Origin: Blautia obeum ATCC 29174
Lineage (GTDB): Bacteria; Bacillota; Clostridia; Lachnospirales; Lachnospiraceae
Assembly: GCF_025147765.1 (NCBI RefSeq)
Contig: NZ_CP102265.1
Location: forward strand, 2,517,001 to 2,581,000
DNA length: 64,000 nucleotides
Direction of reading: 5' to 3'
Each line of letters opens with the position of its first letter. The first letter of the stretch is position 1. Made by a program: the position numbers and the translations under genes. Below are positions 1 through 7,496 of this stretch, in pieces. The notes under the pieces are model-generated. The model saw nothing but the letters and a program-made list of their open reading frames with translations. It did not search any database and was not told where the DNA came from.

Positions 1-139
1 TTCCACAGGTAACAATTGCATGTAATAACTCTTTGTTTGTAAATTCCAATTCTATCGTATTATTTGTTAATCCGCTGTCACGATTGACAGATTCCGTCTC
101 CAGTGACATGGTATAGATCTTATCTTCAGTTAAAATCAT
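1..139 (-). CDS. Unknown protein, N-terminal part only (cut by window edge)
   Basis: An open frame of 46 codons runs from an ATG at 139 off the left edge of the window. A GGGAG ribosome site lies about 7 nt before the ATG. The visible N-terminus begins MILTEDKIYTMSLE and is rich in Thr, Glu and Asn, with no signal peptide or membrane segment. I do not recognise it. It lies downstream of the terminator of the FN3 protein gene, so it is probably a separate transcription unit. The good ribosome site and the absence of stops are the only evidence for coding. Confidence 0.55.
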   Translation of the reverse strand, partial: MILTEDKIYTMSLETESVNRDSGLTNNTIELEFTNKELLHAIVTCG

Positions 140-226
140 TTCTTTTCTCCCTGCATTCTACAAAAAAATCTATATCATTATACCATTTTACACTTGCCAT
201 ACGCAATGGATTTTCACAAAAAGAAA

Positions 227-254
227 GGACTGATCTCTCATGCGAGATCAGCCC
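227..254 (-). terminator. Rho-independent terminator of the FN3 protein gene
   Basis: An inverted repeat (CTGATCTC, 6-nt loop, GAGATCAG, extended by outer G/C pairs) is followed on the minus strand by the T-rich run TTTCTTTTTG. It starts 15 nt after the stop codon of the FN3 protein gene. Confidence 0.8.
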
Positions 255-268
255 CTGATGTACTCTTA

Positions 269-1642
269 TTATTTCATGTATGTCAGCAGCCACTGATATA
301 CTTTTGCCTGCCTTGTCTTATATGTACCTACCTGTCCACCGGAATCTGTGGCAAGTGCTCTGTACACATTGATCAGATTAACCGGCTTTGCAGTTTTTCC
401 AAGGACTCGCGTAACAGCTCCGTATCCACCTTGATGACGGATGTTGATAAACATCCCTACAGCCTGTGGATCCGATACACCAAGTTTCCGTACTTCTGCT
501 TCATATCCGTCGATCTGCTGATACATCAGCTGGTCCTGACATTTGATTCCAGCATCTGTCTGAAGCAGTTTTACAATAACTCTTGCTCTCCAGGAGCTTT
601 TGGGAATTCGATATTTTGTCCAGTCTTCATTACATACAGCTGTCCATACATAATGATTTCCTGTATCGATCTTATTCCACTCGTCCGCTCCCATCGTTGC
701 ATGAATCAGTTTCAGAAGACGCTGTGCTTCTGTACCATACCACTGACCTGCACCAATTGTGATCGCGTACTCTGTACTGCTGTTTGTAAAAGCCTCTGTG
801 AAATCACCATATTTCTGATTTCCATAAACCTGTCCACCTGTTTCCACCGCATAGAGGATTTTTTTCATGACATCCTTCTGTGCTGCAGTAAACCTGGTAT
901 TTGATATAACACTACTGTTTGATATGTCGCCTGACGGCGTAACCTTGGGTGCCGCTGGCGTTGATGCTTTATTACTCAGCTTCACGGCTGACATATATTT
1001 TACATTACCGCCTTTTTTATATGGGCGTACTGTATACACATATTTCGTACTTGCATTCAAGCCTGTATCTGTATATGAAGTCAGATTTTTGGCCACATCA
1101 GCAACCAGAACCCATTTTCCGGCAGCAGGTCTTCTGTAAATACGGTAACCATCTGCTCTCGAGCTCTTCTTCCATGTCACTTTCATCGTTGAACTGGAAG
1201 CTGCCTTGATCGTTGTCTTCACGGTTGCAGGACGTGTAGCACCTGTTACCATAAGATATCTGCTGTATACATATCTCCCATTTTCCTTACGTATCGCACG
1301 CACTGCATACTGATACGGTTTGCTTGAGGTCAGTCTTTTATCAATATAGCTTGTCCTGCTGGCGCTGACTTTCTTTATTCTTCTGAATGCTTTTCTTGTA
1401 GATTCTCTTCTGTAGATCACATATCCCTGTGCAAGCGGGCATTTCTCCCAGCTGATCTTAAGTGCTGTATTGCTGGAAGCTTTTATCTCTGCCTTCTCGG
1501 TAACTGCACTGATGCTTGAAACAGTGGCACTGTCTGTCGTATCTGCACTTACCGGAATGTCTGTTACAAATAATGCAGCCAGTAGCATAAGAAGTGTCAG
1601 GACTCTGGCAAAGTCTCTTTTGTACTTGTCTGTGTTATTCAT
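269..1642 (-). CDS. Secreted FN3-repeat protein with C-terminal lysozyme-like domain
   Basis: A 457-residue exported protein. Residues 1-33 form a signal peptide: Lys/Arg N-region, LLMLLAALFV core, cleavage likely after PVSA. Two fibronectin type III-like domains follow (about 55-140 and 145-230), with the usual W-K and Y-x-V-R-A patterns, then a Ser/Pro linker. A C-terminal domain of about 200 residues contains AVETGGQVYG and TIGAGQWYG, which resemble lysozyme/chitosanase-fold cores with a candidate catalytic Glu in the first motif. I infer a cell-wall or glycan-active enzyme; the substrate is unknown. The ATG at 1642 is chosen because AAGGAAGGG precedes it; an upstream in-frame TTG at 1666 lacks a ribosome site. 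A promoter lies about 40 nt upstream and a terminator follows directly, so the gene is probably monocistronic. Confidence 0.75.
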   Translation of the reverse strand: MNNTDKYKRDFARVLTLLMLLAALFVTDIPVSADTTDSATVSSISAVTEKAEIKASSNTALKISWEKCPLAQGYVIYRRESTRKAFRRIKKVSASRTSYIDKRLTSSKPYQYAVRAIRKENGRYVYSRYLMVTGATRPATVKTTIKAASSSTMKVTWKKSSRADGYRIYRRPAAGKWVLVADVAKNLTSYTDTGLNASTKYVYTVRPYKKGGNVKYMSAVKLSNKASTPAAPKVTPSGDISNSSVISNTRFTAAQKDVMKKILYAVETGGQVYGNQKYGDFTEAFTNSSTEYAITIGAGQWYGTEAQRLLKLIHATMGADEWNKIDTGNHYVWTAVCNEDWTKYRIPKSSWRARVIVKLLQTDAGIKCQDQLMYQQIDGYEAEVRKLGVSDPQAVGMFINIRHQGGYGAVTRVLGKTAKPVNLINVYRALATDSGGQVGTYKTRQAKVYQWLLTYMK

Positions 1643-1680
1643 GAAATCATTCCCTTCCTTATACAAAATAGCCTTTATAT

Positions 1681-1709
1681 ATTTTAAGAAATAATTGAAT
1701 AAAAAGCAA
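1681..1709 (-). promoter_or_regulatory. SigA-type promoter for the FN3 protein gene
   Basis: On the minus strand TTGCTT (-35) and TAAAAT (-10) are separated by 17 nt, in an AT-rich gap 39 nt before the ATG. Confidence 0.55.
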
Positions 1710-1759
1710 GTATTTTTTACATTTTTTTTAAATTTGTTAATTTTATCTTACGTACTGAT

Positions 1760-2932
1760 CTATTGCAGCGTTTTTAAAGCCTCCTGCAGCTGGTTATCCT
1801 CCTCATGACTGATTTCCGTCTTATTCAACAGTTCTGATGCAAGTTTGACCTCGATATCCGGCTTGATTCCTACTTTATTAATAGAATTTCCTTTTGGTGT
1901 ATAATAGTTTGAAACAGTAAGTTTCACTGCGCTTCCATCACGAAGCTGTCTCAGCTCCTGCACAACGCCTTTTCCATAAGTTGTTGTTCCGACAATCTTT
2001 CCGATCCCATAATCCTGGACCGCACCGGCAAAAATTTCCGAAGCACTGGCACTGCTCTCATTGACAAGAACAGCCAATGGCATATGGAGTTCATTTTTGC
2101 CATCACAAGTCTCTTCTTCCCGATTTCCATCCTTATCCTCAGTATAAACAATCAGTCCTTCTGGAAGAATATCCCGCAATATCTCACATACTGACGTCAG
2201 AAGTCCACCTGGATTATCACGAAGATCTACTACCAGTTTCTGCATTCCTTTCTGTTTTAGATCCACAAAAGCATCTTTATACTGCTGTGGTGCAACGCCT
2301 GTGAACTGCGTGATCTGGATATATCCGGTCTCATCATCCAGCATTTCACTGAATACGGCTGGAAGTTCCACATCTGTTACTTCTACAGTGATCTGAAGAG
2401 GTGTCTCCTCATCTTCCCTCTGGACGGTCAGAACAATGTTTTTGTCTTTATTTTCTTTGATCAGGCTGACTACCTCAGAGAGTTCCATATCCGTAACATC
2501 GGTATCGTCAATCGCAGTGATCACATCTCCTACGATCAGTCCGGCTTTCTTACCTGAACCGCCCTCGTAGCACTCTGCAATCTGTACGCCACCGTTTTTA
2601 TTTTTCTGGATAGATACCCCTATTCCTACATAAGAGCCATCTGTTGTTGCGGTCTCCTGCGCATATTCCTCCGCTGTATAATATCTGGAATACACATCTC
2701 CCAGGCCATAAATCAGTCCTGCATAAATTCCCTCTGCCAGTTTATCTTGATCAACATCCCCCAGATATTCCTGATCGATCAGTTTCTCCAGATATTCTAC
2801 TTTTTCTACGTGCGCTGAGTCCGCCAGAACACTCCCACTTTGATTCTGATGTACATAATTTAACCCACCTGCTGCAAGTGCAGCAGCCAAAACTCCTGTC
2901 ACAACTCCTGTCACGTATTCTTTATGCTTCAT
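1760..2932 (-). CDS. ctpA: Carboxyl-terminal processing protease, S41 family
   Basis: A 390-residue membrane-anchored serine protease of the CtpA/CtpB family, which trims protein C-termini outside the membrane. Residues 6-25 form a signal anchor. A PDZ domain follows (GIGVSIQKN to VITAIDD, about 105-180), then the S41 core. The catalytic Ser lies in NESSASASE near residue 295 and the Lys in TTYGKGVVQ about 25 residues later. The ATG at 2932 has AGGAAAGG 8 nt upstream; longer in-frame starts have none. It lies downstream of ftsE-ftsX, separated by a hairpin of uncertain strength. In Bacillus, CtpB cleaves sporulation proteins. The FtsEX neighbourhood suggests a role at the cell wall, but the substrate cannot be read from sequence. 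Confidence 0.93.
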   Translation of the reverse strand: MKHKEYVTGVVTGVLAAALAAGGLNYVHQNQSGSVLADSAHVEKVEYLEKLIDQEYLGDVDQDKLAEGIYAGLIYGLGDVYSRYYTAEEYAQETATTDGSYVGIGVSIQKNKNGGVQIAECYEGGSGKKAGLIVGDVITAIDDTDVTDMELSEVVSLIKENKDKNIVLTVQREDEETPLQITVEVTDVELPAVFSEMLDDETGYIQITQFTGVAPQQYKDAFVDLKQKGMQKLVVDLRDNPGGLLTSVCEILRDILPEGLIVYTEDKDGNREEETCDGKNELHMPLAVLVNESSASASEIFAGAVQDYGIGKIVGTTTYGKGVVQELRQLRDGSAVKLTVSNYYTPKGNSINKVGIKPDIEVKLASELLNKTEISHEEDNQLQEALKTLQ

Positions 2933-2998
2933 TACGACTGCCTTTCCTGTTGTATTGTTAATTTTCGTGCCTTTAACCCTGGTATTTAAATATAACAT

Positions 2999-3031
2999 AA
3001 GCGGCACAGAACTTAAAGTCCCATGCCGCTT
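2999..3031 (-). terminator. Hairpin between ftsX and ctpA
   Basis: AAGCGGCA pairs with TGCCGCTT around an inner ACTT/AAGT stem. The minus-strand T-run is poor (TTATGTTAT), while the plus side has TTTTCTTTT, so it may act weakly in either direction or as an intercistronic hairpin. Confidence 0.5.
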
Positions 3032-3088
3032 TTCTTTTATTTACTTATATGATCCCTGATGGTTATTTCACACCTTGCACTTTCACAA

Positions 3089-3994
3089 TTACACTCTCAG
3101 ATGTTTTCTTGTTGTCATCATACTTCCAATGAAACCAATGCCAATTCCAAGAGCAAGTCCAATCGGAAGAAGTATCTGATAAATCTGCCATACCGGAATA
3201 AAAGCAACCACACCTGTAAGCACACTGAATTTATTCAGGATGTACTCAACAACACTATTGTACAGGAAATACAGTGCTACCAGTGGAATCGCTGCACCGA
3301 TCACTCCAAGGACCATACCTTCAAGAAGGAACGGTGCACGGACAAATGCATCCGTTGCTCCAATGTATTTCATAATTCCAATTTCTTCTTTACGAACAGA
3401 AATACCAACAGAAATGGTATTACTGATCAGGAAAATAGAAATGATCAGAAGGAGCGCAATGATCACGATCGATGCATAGGAAACCAGCTTGTTAAAGCTT
3501 CCCAGCGTATTTGCTGCCTGTTCAGACTGCTCAACATCTCGCACATGCTCCAACCCCTGAATATAGTTTACTAACTCTGTCTGTTTCTCGATCTGATTCA
3601 GATATACATGATAGTTTGAAGAATTGACAAGCGGATTGTCATCCTTAAATCCTTCTGCCGCATCAGATCCCTGGAAATATTTATCCTTAAAGTTCTCCCA
3701 TGCCTGCTCTGCTGATTCAAACTCAACTCGTTCCACTTCCGGACGTGCCTGGATCAGATTGCCGACTTCCTGCATCTGTTCTTCAGTCGTTCCCTCATCA
3801 AAAAAAACAGTGACTGGAACTTCCTGCTCTACTTTCTGTGCAATATTATCTACATTTGTTACCAGTGAATAAAATACACCTACCAGAAAGATACAGGCTG
3901 CCATGGTCAGAATAGATGCAATGGAAAACATCCAGTTTCTTTTTATATTTTTGATACCCTGTTTGAGGGTATACCAGATTGTACTAGGCCTCAT
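3089..3994 (-). CDS. ftsX: Cell division protein FtsX, ABC-like permease
   Basis: A 301-residue membrane subunit of the FtsEX complex, which couples ATP hydrolysis to peptidoglycan hydrolase activation. A cytoplasmic N-terminus with TLKQGIKNIKRN leads into a first membrane helix (about 22-44). A large extracellular domain follows (45-165, containing VTVFFDEG). Three C-terminal helices complete the FtsX/MacB-type permease domain. The ATG at 3994 is chosen because AAGGAGG lies 5 nt before it. The gene overlaps the ftsE stop by 11 nt, indicating translational coupling. Length and topology are normal for the family. Confidence 0.95.
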   Translation of the reverse strand: MRPSTIWYTLKQGIKNIKRNWMFSIASILTMAACIFLVGVFYSLVTNVDNIAQKVEQEVPVTVFFDEGTTEEQMQEVGNLIQARPEVERVEFESAEQAWENFKDKYFQGSDAAEGFKDDNPLVNSSNYHVYLNQIEKQTELVNYIQGLEHVRDVEQSEQAANTLGSFNKLVSYASIVIIALLLIISIFLISNTISVGISVRKEEIGIMKYIGATDAFVRAPFLLEGMVLGVIGAAIPLVALYFLYNSVVEYILNKFSVLTGVVAFIPVWQIYQILLPIGLALGIGIGFIGSMMTTRKHLRV

Positions 3995-4676
3995 GATATC
4001 CTCCTTCTTTCTCATCACTGATGATCACACCGTCATGCATGGTAACCACTCGTTTCTTCATCTGATTAACGATTTCTTTGTTATGTGTTACCACAAGCAC
4101 AGTCGTACCACGCTCATTGATCTGTTCCAGAAGCTTCATGATTTCTTCAGAAGTCTTCGGATCCAGGTTTCCGGTCGGCTCGTCAGCCAGAAGGATATCC
4201 GGACGATTTACAAGTGCCCTGGCAAGCGCCACTCTCTGCTGCTCACCACCAGAAAGCTCATCCGGGAAGGATTTGTATTTTTCAGCAAGTCCCACTTCCT
4301 GAAGAACCTCCGGAACACGTCTGCGGATCACTCGCGTTGGTCTCCCGATAACACGCTGTGCAAATGCAACGTTTTCGTATACATTGCGGTCTTTCAGAAG
4401 ACGGAAGTCCTGAAATACTACACCAAGCTTACGACGGTATTTCGCAACTCGACGATGTTTCATCTTCTCCAGACGCTCACCGCTGACTATCATCTGTCCA
4501 CTTGTACTATCAAGTTCTTTCATAAGAAGTTTGATCAGTGTAGATTTTCCTGACCCACTGCTTCCTACTACAAAAACAAATTCTCCTTTATCTACGTGCA
4601 AATTAGCATGGTTCACAGCCGGAAGGCCTTTACCATACGATTTTGTCACATCAATCAGATCGATCATCGTTTCCAT
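3984..4676 (-). CDS. ftsE: Cell division ATP-binding protein FtsE
   Basis: A 230-residue cytoplasmic ABC ATPase that partners FtsX. Walker A is GSSGSGKST near residue 38, the signature LSGGEQQRVALARAL near 140, and Walker B LLADEPTGNLD just after. The VVTHN H-loop is present. A strong AGAGGAGG ribosome site precedes the ATG. It is first in the ftsE-ftsX-ctpA group. A regulator gene with its own terminator lies upstream. Confidence 0.96.
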   Translation of the reverse strand: METMIDLIDVTKSYGKGLPAVNHANLHVDKGEFVFVVGSSGSGKSTLIKLLMKELDSTSGQMIVSGERLEKMKHRRVAKYRRKLGVVFQDFRLLKDRNVYENVAFAQRVIGRPTRVIRRRVPEVLQEVGLAEKYKSFPDELSGGEQQRVALARALVNRPDILLADEPTGNLDPKTSEEIMKLLEQINERGTTVLVVTHNKEIVNQMKKRVVTMHDGVIISDEKEGGYHEA

Positions 4677-4751
4677 AATATCCTCCTCTATCTATATCCG
4701 GTCCAAAAGTGCTGCAACTGCCTAAAACAAATATGTCTCTCTGGACTCCAT

Positions 4752-4782
4752 AAAAAATGCTGCCAGAATCCCGGCAGCATTT
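4752..4782 (-). terminator. Rho-independent terminator after the CdaR-type regulator
   Basis: A perfect 10-bp stem (AAATGCTGCC / GGCAGCATTT) with an 8-nt loop ends in TTTTTT on the minus strand. It lies about 110 nt after the regulator stop and before ftsE. Confidence 0.85.
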
Positions 4783-4895
4783 CATTGCATCCTGCGGTAT
4801 AGTTTATTAACATTTCGTAACAATGTTGTAACATATATTATGCTGGAATGCAAGCATTTTTATTGAATTCACAAAATTTTCATATCGACGTGCGA

Positions 4896-5984
4896 TCAAT
4901 ATTCAAGCGTTTCCATGTACTTCATATAACGTACGACCATCAGTGCAATCTTGAATGTAATCGCATCTTCAAATACACGAAGATCCAATCCGGTACTCTT
5001 CTGTAACTTATCCAGACGATAGACCAGTGTATTTCTGTGGATATATAACTGTCTGGATGTTTCTGAAACATTCAGGCTGTTCTCAAAGAATTTGTCAATA
5101 GTAACCAGTGTTTCTTCGTCAAAATCATCTGGCGATTTATTCTCAAAAATTTCTTTGATAAACATTTTGCACAGCGGAATTGGAAGCTGATAGATCAGAC
5201 GTCCGATTCCAAGCGAACTGTAAGCAATAACATCTTTTTCGCCAAAGAAGATCTTGCCAACATCCAGCGCCATTCTTGCCTCTTTATAGGAACGGGAAAC
5301 TTCTTTCAGTTCATTTACGATCGTTCCATATGCAATATGAGTCTCTTCATTCTGGTTCAGCCCAAGGGTATCCAAAATCGCATGGGCAAGCTTATCCATC
5401 TCTGCATAACCTTCGCCATCTTCCAGTTCCTTAACAATGATGATACTCTTTTCATCGACCGCTGTGATAAAGTCTTTGCTCTTGCCGCCAAAGAAACTTT
5501 TCACACTCTCCATGGAACTGTGATCCTTTTCCTGCTGCAATTCCAGAATCATAACAACACGACGAACATCTGCATCAATATGCAGTTTCTTCGCGCGATT
5601 ATAAATATCTACCAGAAGAAGGTTATCAAGAAGGAGATTCTTGATAAAGCTGTCTTTGTCAAATCTTTCTTTATATGCAACGATCAGATTCTGGATCTGA
5701 AATGCTGCAAGCTTGCCAACCATATAAGTGTCTTCATCGTCACCATGTGCCACAAGTATATATTCCAGCTGGTAGTCATCACAGACTTTAAAATACTGGA
5801 ATCCCTTCACAAGCTGGCTGTCTGCCTGGGATTCCACAAATGCCTGTATATCCCCCGGCTGAATTGAAAAATCTGCAAAAGTTGTTGCAAGGACTTTCCC
5901 CTCTGTGTCAATAATGCAGAATTCTGTCCTGGATATTTCTTTTAATCCCTCTAGTGTATTCTGTAGTACCTGATTTGATATCAT
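4896..5984 (-). CDS. PucR/CdaR-family helix-turn-helix transcriptional regulator
   Basis: A 362-residue protein with the architecture of the CdaR (sugar-diacid/PucR) regulators. The N-terminal part resembles a diacid/small-molecule sensor domain (FCIIDTEGKVLATT). A middle GGDEF-like linker region (about 150-270) follows. The C-terminal 60 residues form the PucR-type HTH (LNVSETSRQLYIHRNTLVYRLDKL). GGGAAGGG precedes the ATG. It is transcribed alone between two terminators/gaps. The regulated genes and inducer are unknown; the adjacent YitT gene is a possible target but there is no direct evidence. Confidence 0.85.
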   Translation of the reverse strand: MISNQVLQNTLEGLKEISRTEFCIIDTEGKVLATTFADFSIQPGDIQAFVESQADSQLVKGFQYFKVCDDYQLEYILVAHGDDEDTYMVGKLAAFQIQNLIVAYKERFDKDSFIKNLLLDNLLLVDIYNRAKKLHIDADVRRVVMILELQQEKDHSSMESVKSFFGGKSKDFITAVDEKSIIIVKELEDGEGYAEMDKLAHAILDTLGLNQNEETHIAYGTIVNELKEVSRSYKEARMALDVGKIFFGEKDVIAYSSLGIGRLIYQLPIPLCKMFIKEIFENKSPDDFDEETLVTIDKFFENSLNVSETSRQLYIHRNTLVYRLDKLQKSTGLDLRVFEDAITFKIALMVVRYMKYMETLEY

Positions 5985-6126
5985 CTGCTTACATCCCTTC
6001 CCGCCTTTTTATGCGTATTTCTCCTTTTTCCCCATAGCTTTCCTTCGTTATCTGTTATTTTAATATAAAATTACCAAAAATGAAAGACCAAAACTTAATT
6101 TTTTTGCATTTTTTTGTATAAAATTC

Positions 6127-6990
6127 CTATTTTTCTATAAAACCTTCCCCATGTACCTCTCGTGCATCCCCAACAATGACAAAAGCATTCTCATCAATTT
6201 CATCAATTTTCTCTTTCAGATGTACCAGTTCTTTTTTGCCCACTACACAGAAAAGCATCAGCTTATCCTCGCCGGAGTACATTCCTCTTGCCGAAATGCC
6301 GGTAATTCCACGATCAAGGTCTTCCATGACCATTCTGGAAACCTCATCTGGTTTATCCGTAATAATATATACCGACTTTGAAAATTTCAAGCCTTCAATG
6401 ATTCCGTCAGATACTTTTGTAACAAGAAATACCGCAATAATTGCATAAAGCGCACGTTCCACTCCAAATACATACATGCCGACAACAACTATCGCGCCAT
6501 CTATAAACTGCATGATCTGTGCAATAGAATAATGTCGCAGATATTTCTGGATAATTGCAGCCAGCATATCTGTTCCGCCAGTCGTTCCACCACCGAGAAA
6601 TACAAATCCAATTCCAATTCCCTGCAGAAGACCTCCATATAATGCGACAAGGAGAAAATCTTCAGACAGTTTCCAGGCAGGAAGAATGGCAAGCCATATT
6701 GTAAGTGAAATATCTCCCAGCAGTGCTTTCCTTACAAAAGCAAAACCTTTTATTTTAGTAGCGAGAAGAAACAATGGAACATTCAGAATCAGGTTTGTTA
6801 TCCAGAGTGGAATTCCATTTCCATACAAACCTTTTGTCCAGGCCTTTACCAGAATTGCAATACCAGAGAAGCCACCGGTTACCATTCCTGCTGCATCAAA
6901 ACAGGAAGTGATCGCGGTTCCCATAAGTCCGGTTCCGACAATAATAAGAAGATATTCCAGATACCAGGGTTTTTTTCCAGCAATTTTCAT
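6127..6990 (-). CDS. YitT family membrane protein (DUF161/DUF2179)
   Basis: A 287-residue protein with five or six membrane helices in the first 200 residues (for example LLIIVGTGLMGTAIT, AIAVFLVTKVSDGIIEGL). A soluble C-terminal DUF2179 domain of about 80 residues follows (VYIITDKPDEVSRMVMEDLDRGITGI). This is the standard YitT layout. The family's function is not established; transport has been proposed. The ribosome site AAAGGAG is 6 nt from the ATG. The gene is preceded by the terminator of the PqqD-like gene. Confidence 0.9.
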   Translation of the reverse strand: MKIAGKKPWYLEYLLIIVGTGLMGTAITSCFDAAGMVTGGFSGIAILVKAWTKGLYGNGIPLWITNLILNVPLFLLATKIKGFAFVRKALLGDISLTIWLAILPAWKLSEDFLLVALYGGLLQGIGIGFVFLGGGTTGGTDMLAAIIQKYLRHYSIAQIMQFIDGAIVVVGMYVFGVERALYAIIAVFLVTKVSDGIIEGLKFSKSVYIITDKPDEVSRMVMEDLDRGITGISARGMYSGEDKLMLFCVVGKKELVHLKEKIDEIDENAFVIVGDAREVHGEGFIEK

Positions 6991-7050
6991 AAGTACTCCT
7001 TTCTCTGTTGCTATATCTCTATATCTTAATAAAGTATCCCTTAACCTAAA

Positions 7051-7085
7051 AGAACGGGATACAGCGATTCGCTGCTTCCCGTTCT
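7051..7085 (-). terminator. Rho-independent terminator of the OPT-pqqD operon
   Basis: A 9-bp outer stem AGAACGGGA/TCCCGTTCT encloses an inner CAGCG/CGCTG stem. On the minus strand TTTTAGG follows. It starts 10 nt after the pqqD-like stop. Confidence 0.8.
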
Positions 7086-7094
7086 TAGTCTGCC

Positions 7095-7496
7095 CTATTT
7101 GGAAGGCATATTTGCAAATTTAATAAAATGATAGCTCTCAACAATCTGGAAATATTTGATAATTCTTGGATAAAGCGGTTCTGCCGCTTCACCAAATTCT
7201 TCTTTTACCAGCGCCGCGATATCGGTCACCGTACGTTTTCCATCGATCAGAGGCCAGATAAAAGTACCCTGAGCATCCAGATGCACCTTGGTGTACTGCG
7301 GTTTGTTGAATACAGTCTGTGCAATCTTGTTGAACCATCCTGTATTTTCCACATCCAGAATCACGCGTCCCTTGATATCCTTGTGCCAGTGAAGCTCTTC
7401 TGATCTGACTGGAATTAAATCCAGATAATTAATCTCTATATTTTGTTTTTTGCTTTTTTTACTCTGTTTTTTCATCAGGCTTTTTTCTTTTTCCAT
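7095..7496 (-). CDS. PqqD-like peptide-chaperone domain protein
   Basis: A small protein of 133 residues (126 if the second Met is used). A basic N-terminus is followed by a PqqD/RRE-type winged-helix fold: VHLDAQGTFIWPLIDGKRTV then TDIAALVKEEFG. PqqD domains bind precursor peptides for radical SAM or other modifying enzymes. No precursor or modifying enzyme is visible nearby. It overlaps the OPT transporter: the second Met forms a TGATG overlap with the transporter stop, and the first Met lies 21 nt inside that gene. Neither start has a strong ribosome site, so translation is probably coupled. A role linked to peptide uptake is inference. Confidence 0.8.
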   Translation of the reverse strand: MEKEKSLMKKQSKKSKKQNIEINYLDLIPVRSEELHWHKDIKGRVILDVENTGWFNKIAQTVFNKPQYTKVHLDAQGTFIWPLIDGKRTVTDIAALVKEEFGEAAEPLYPRIIKYFQIVESYHFIKFANMPSK

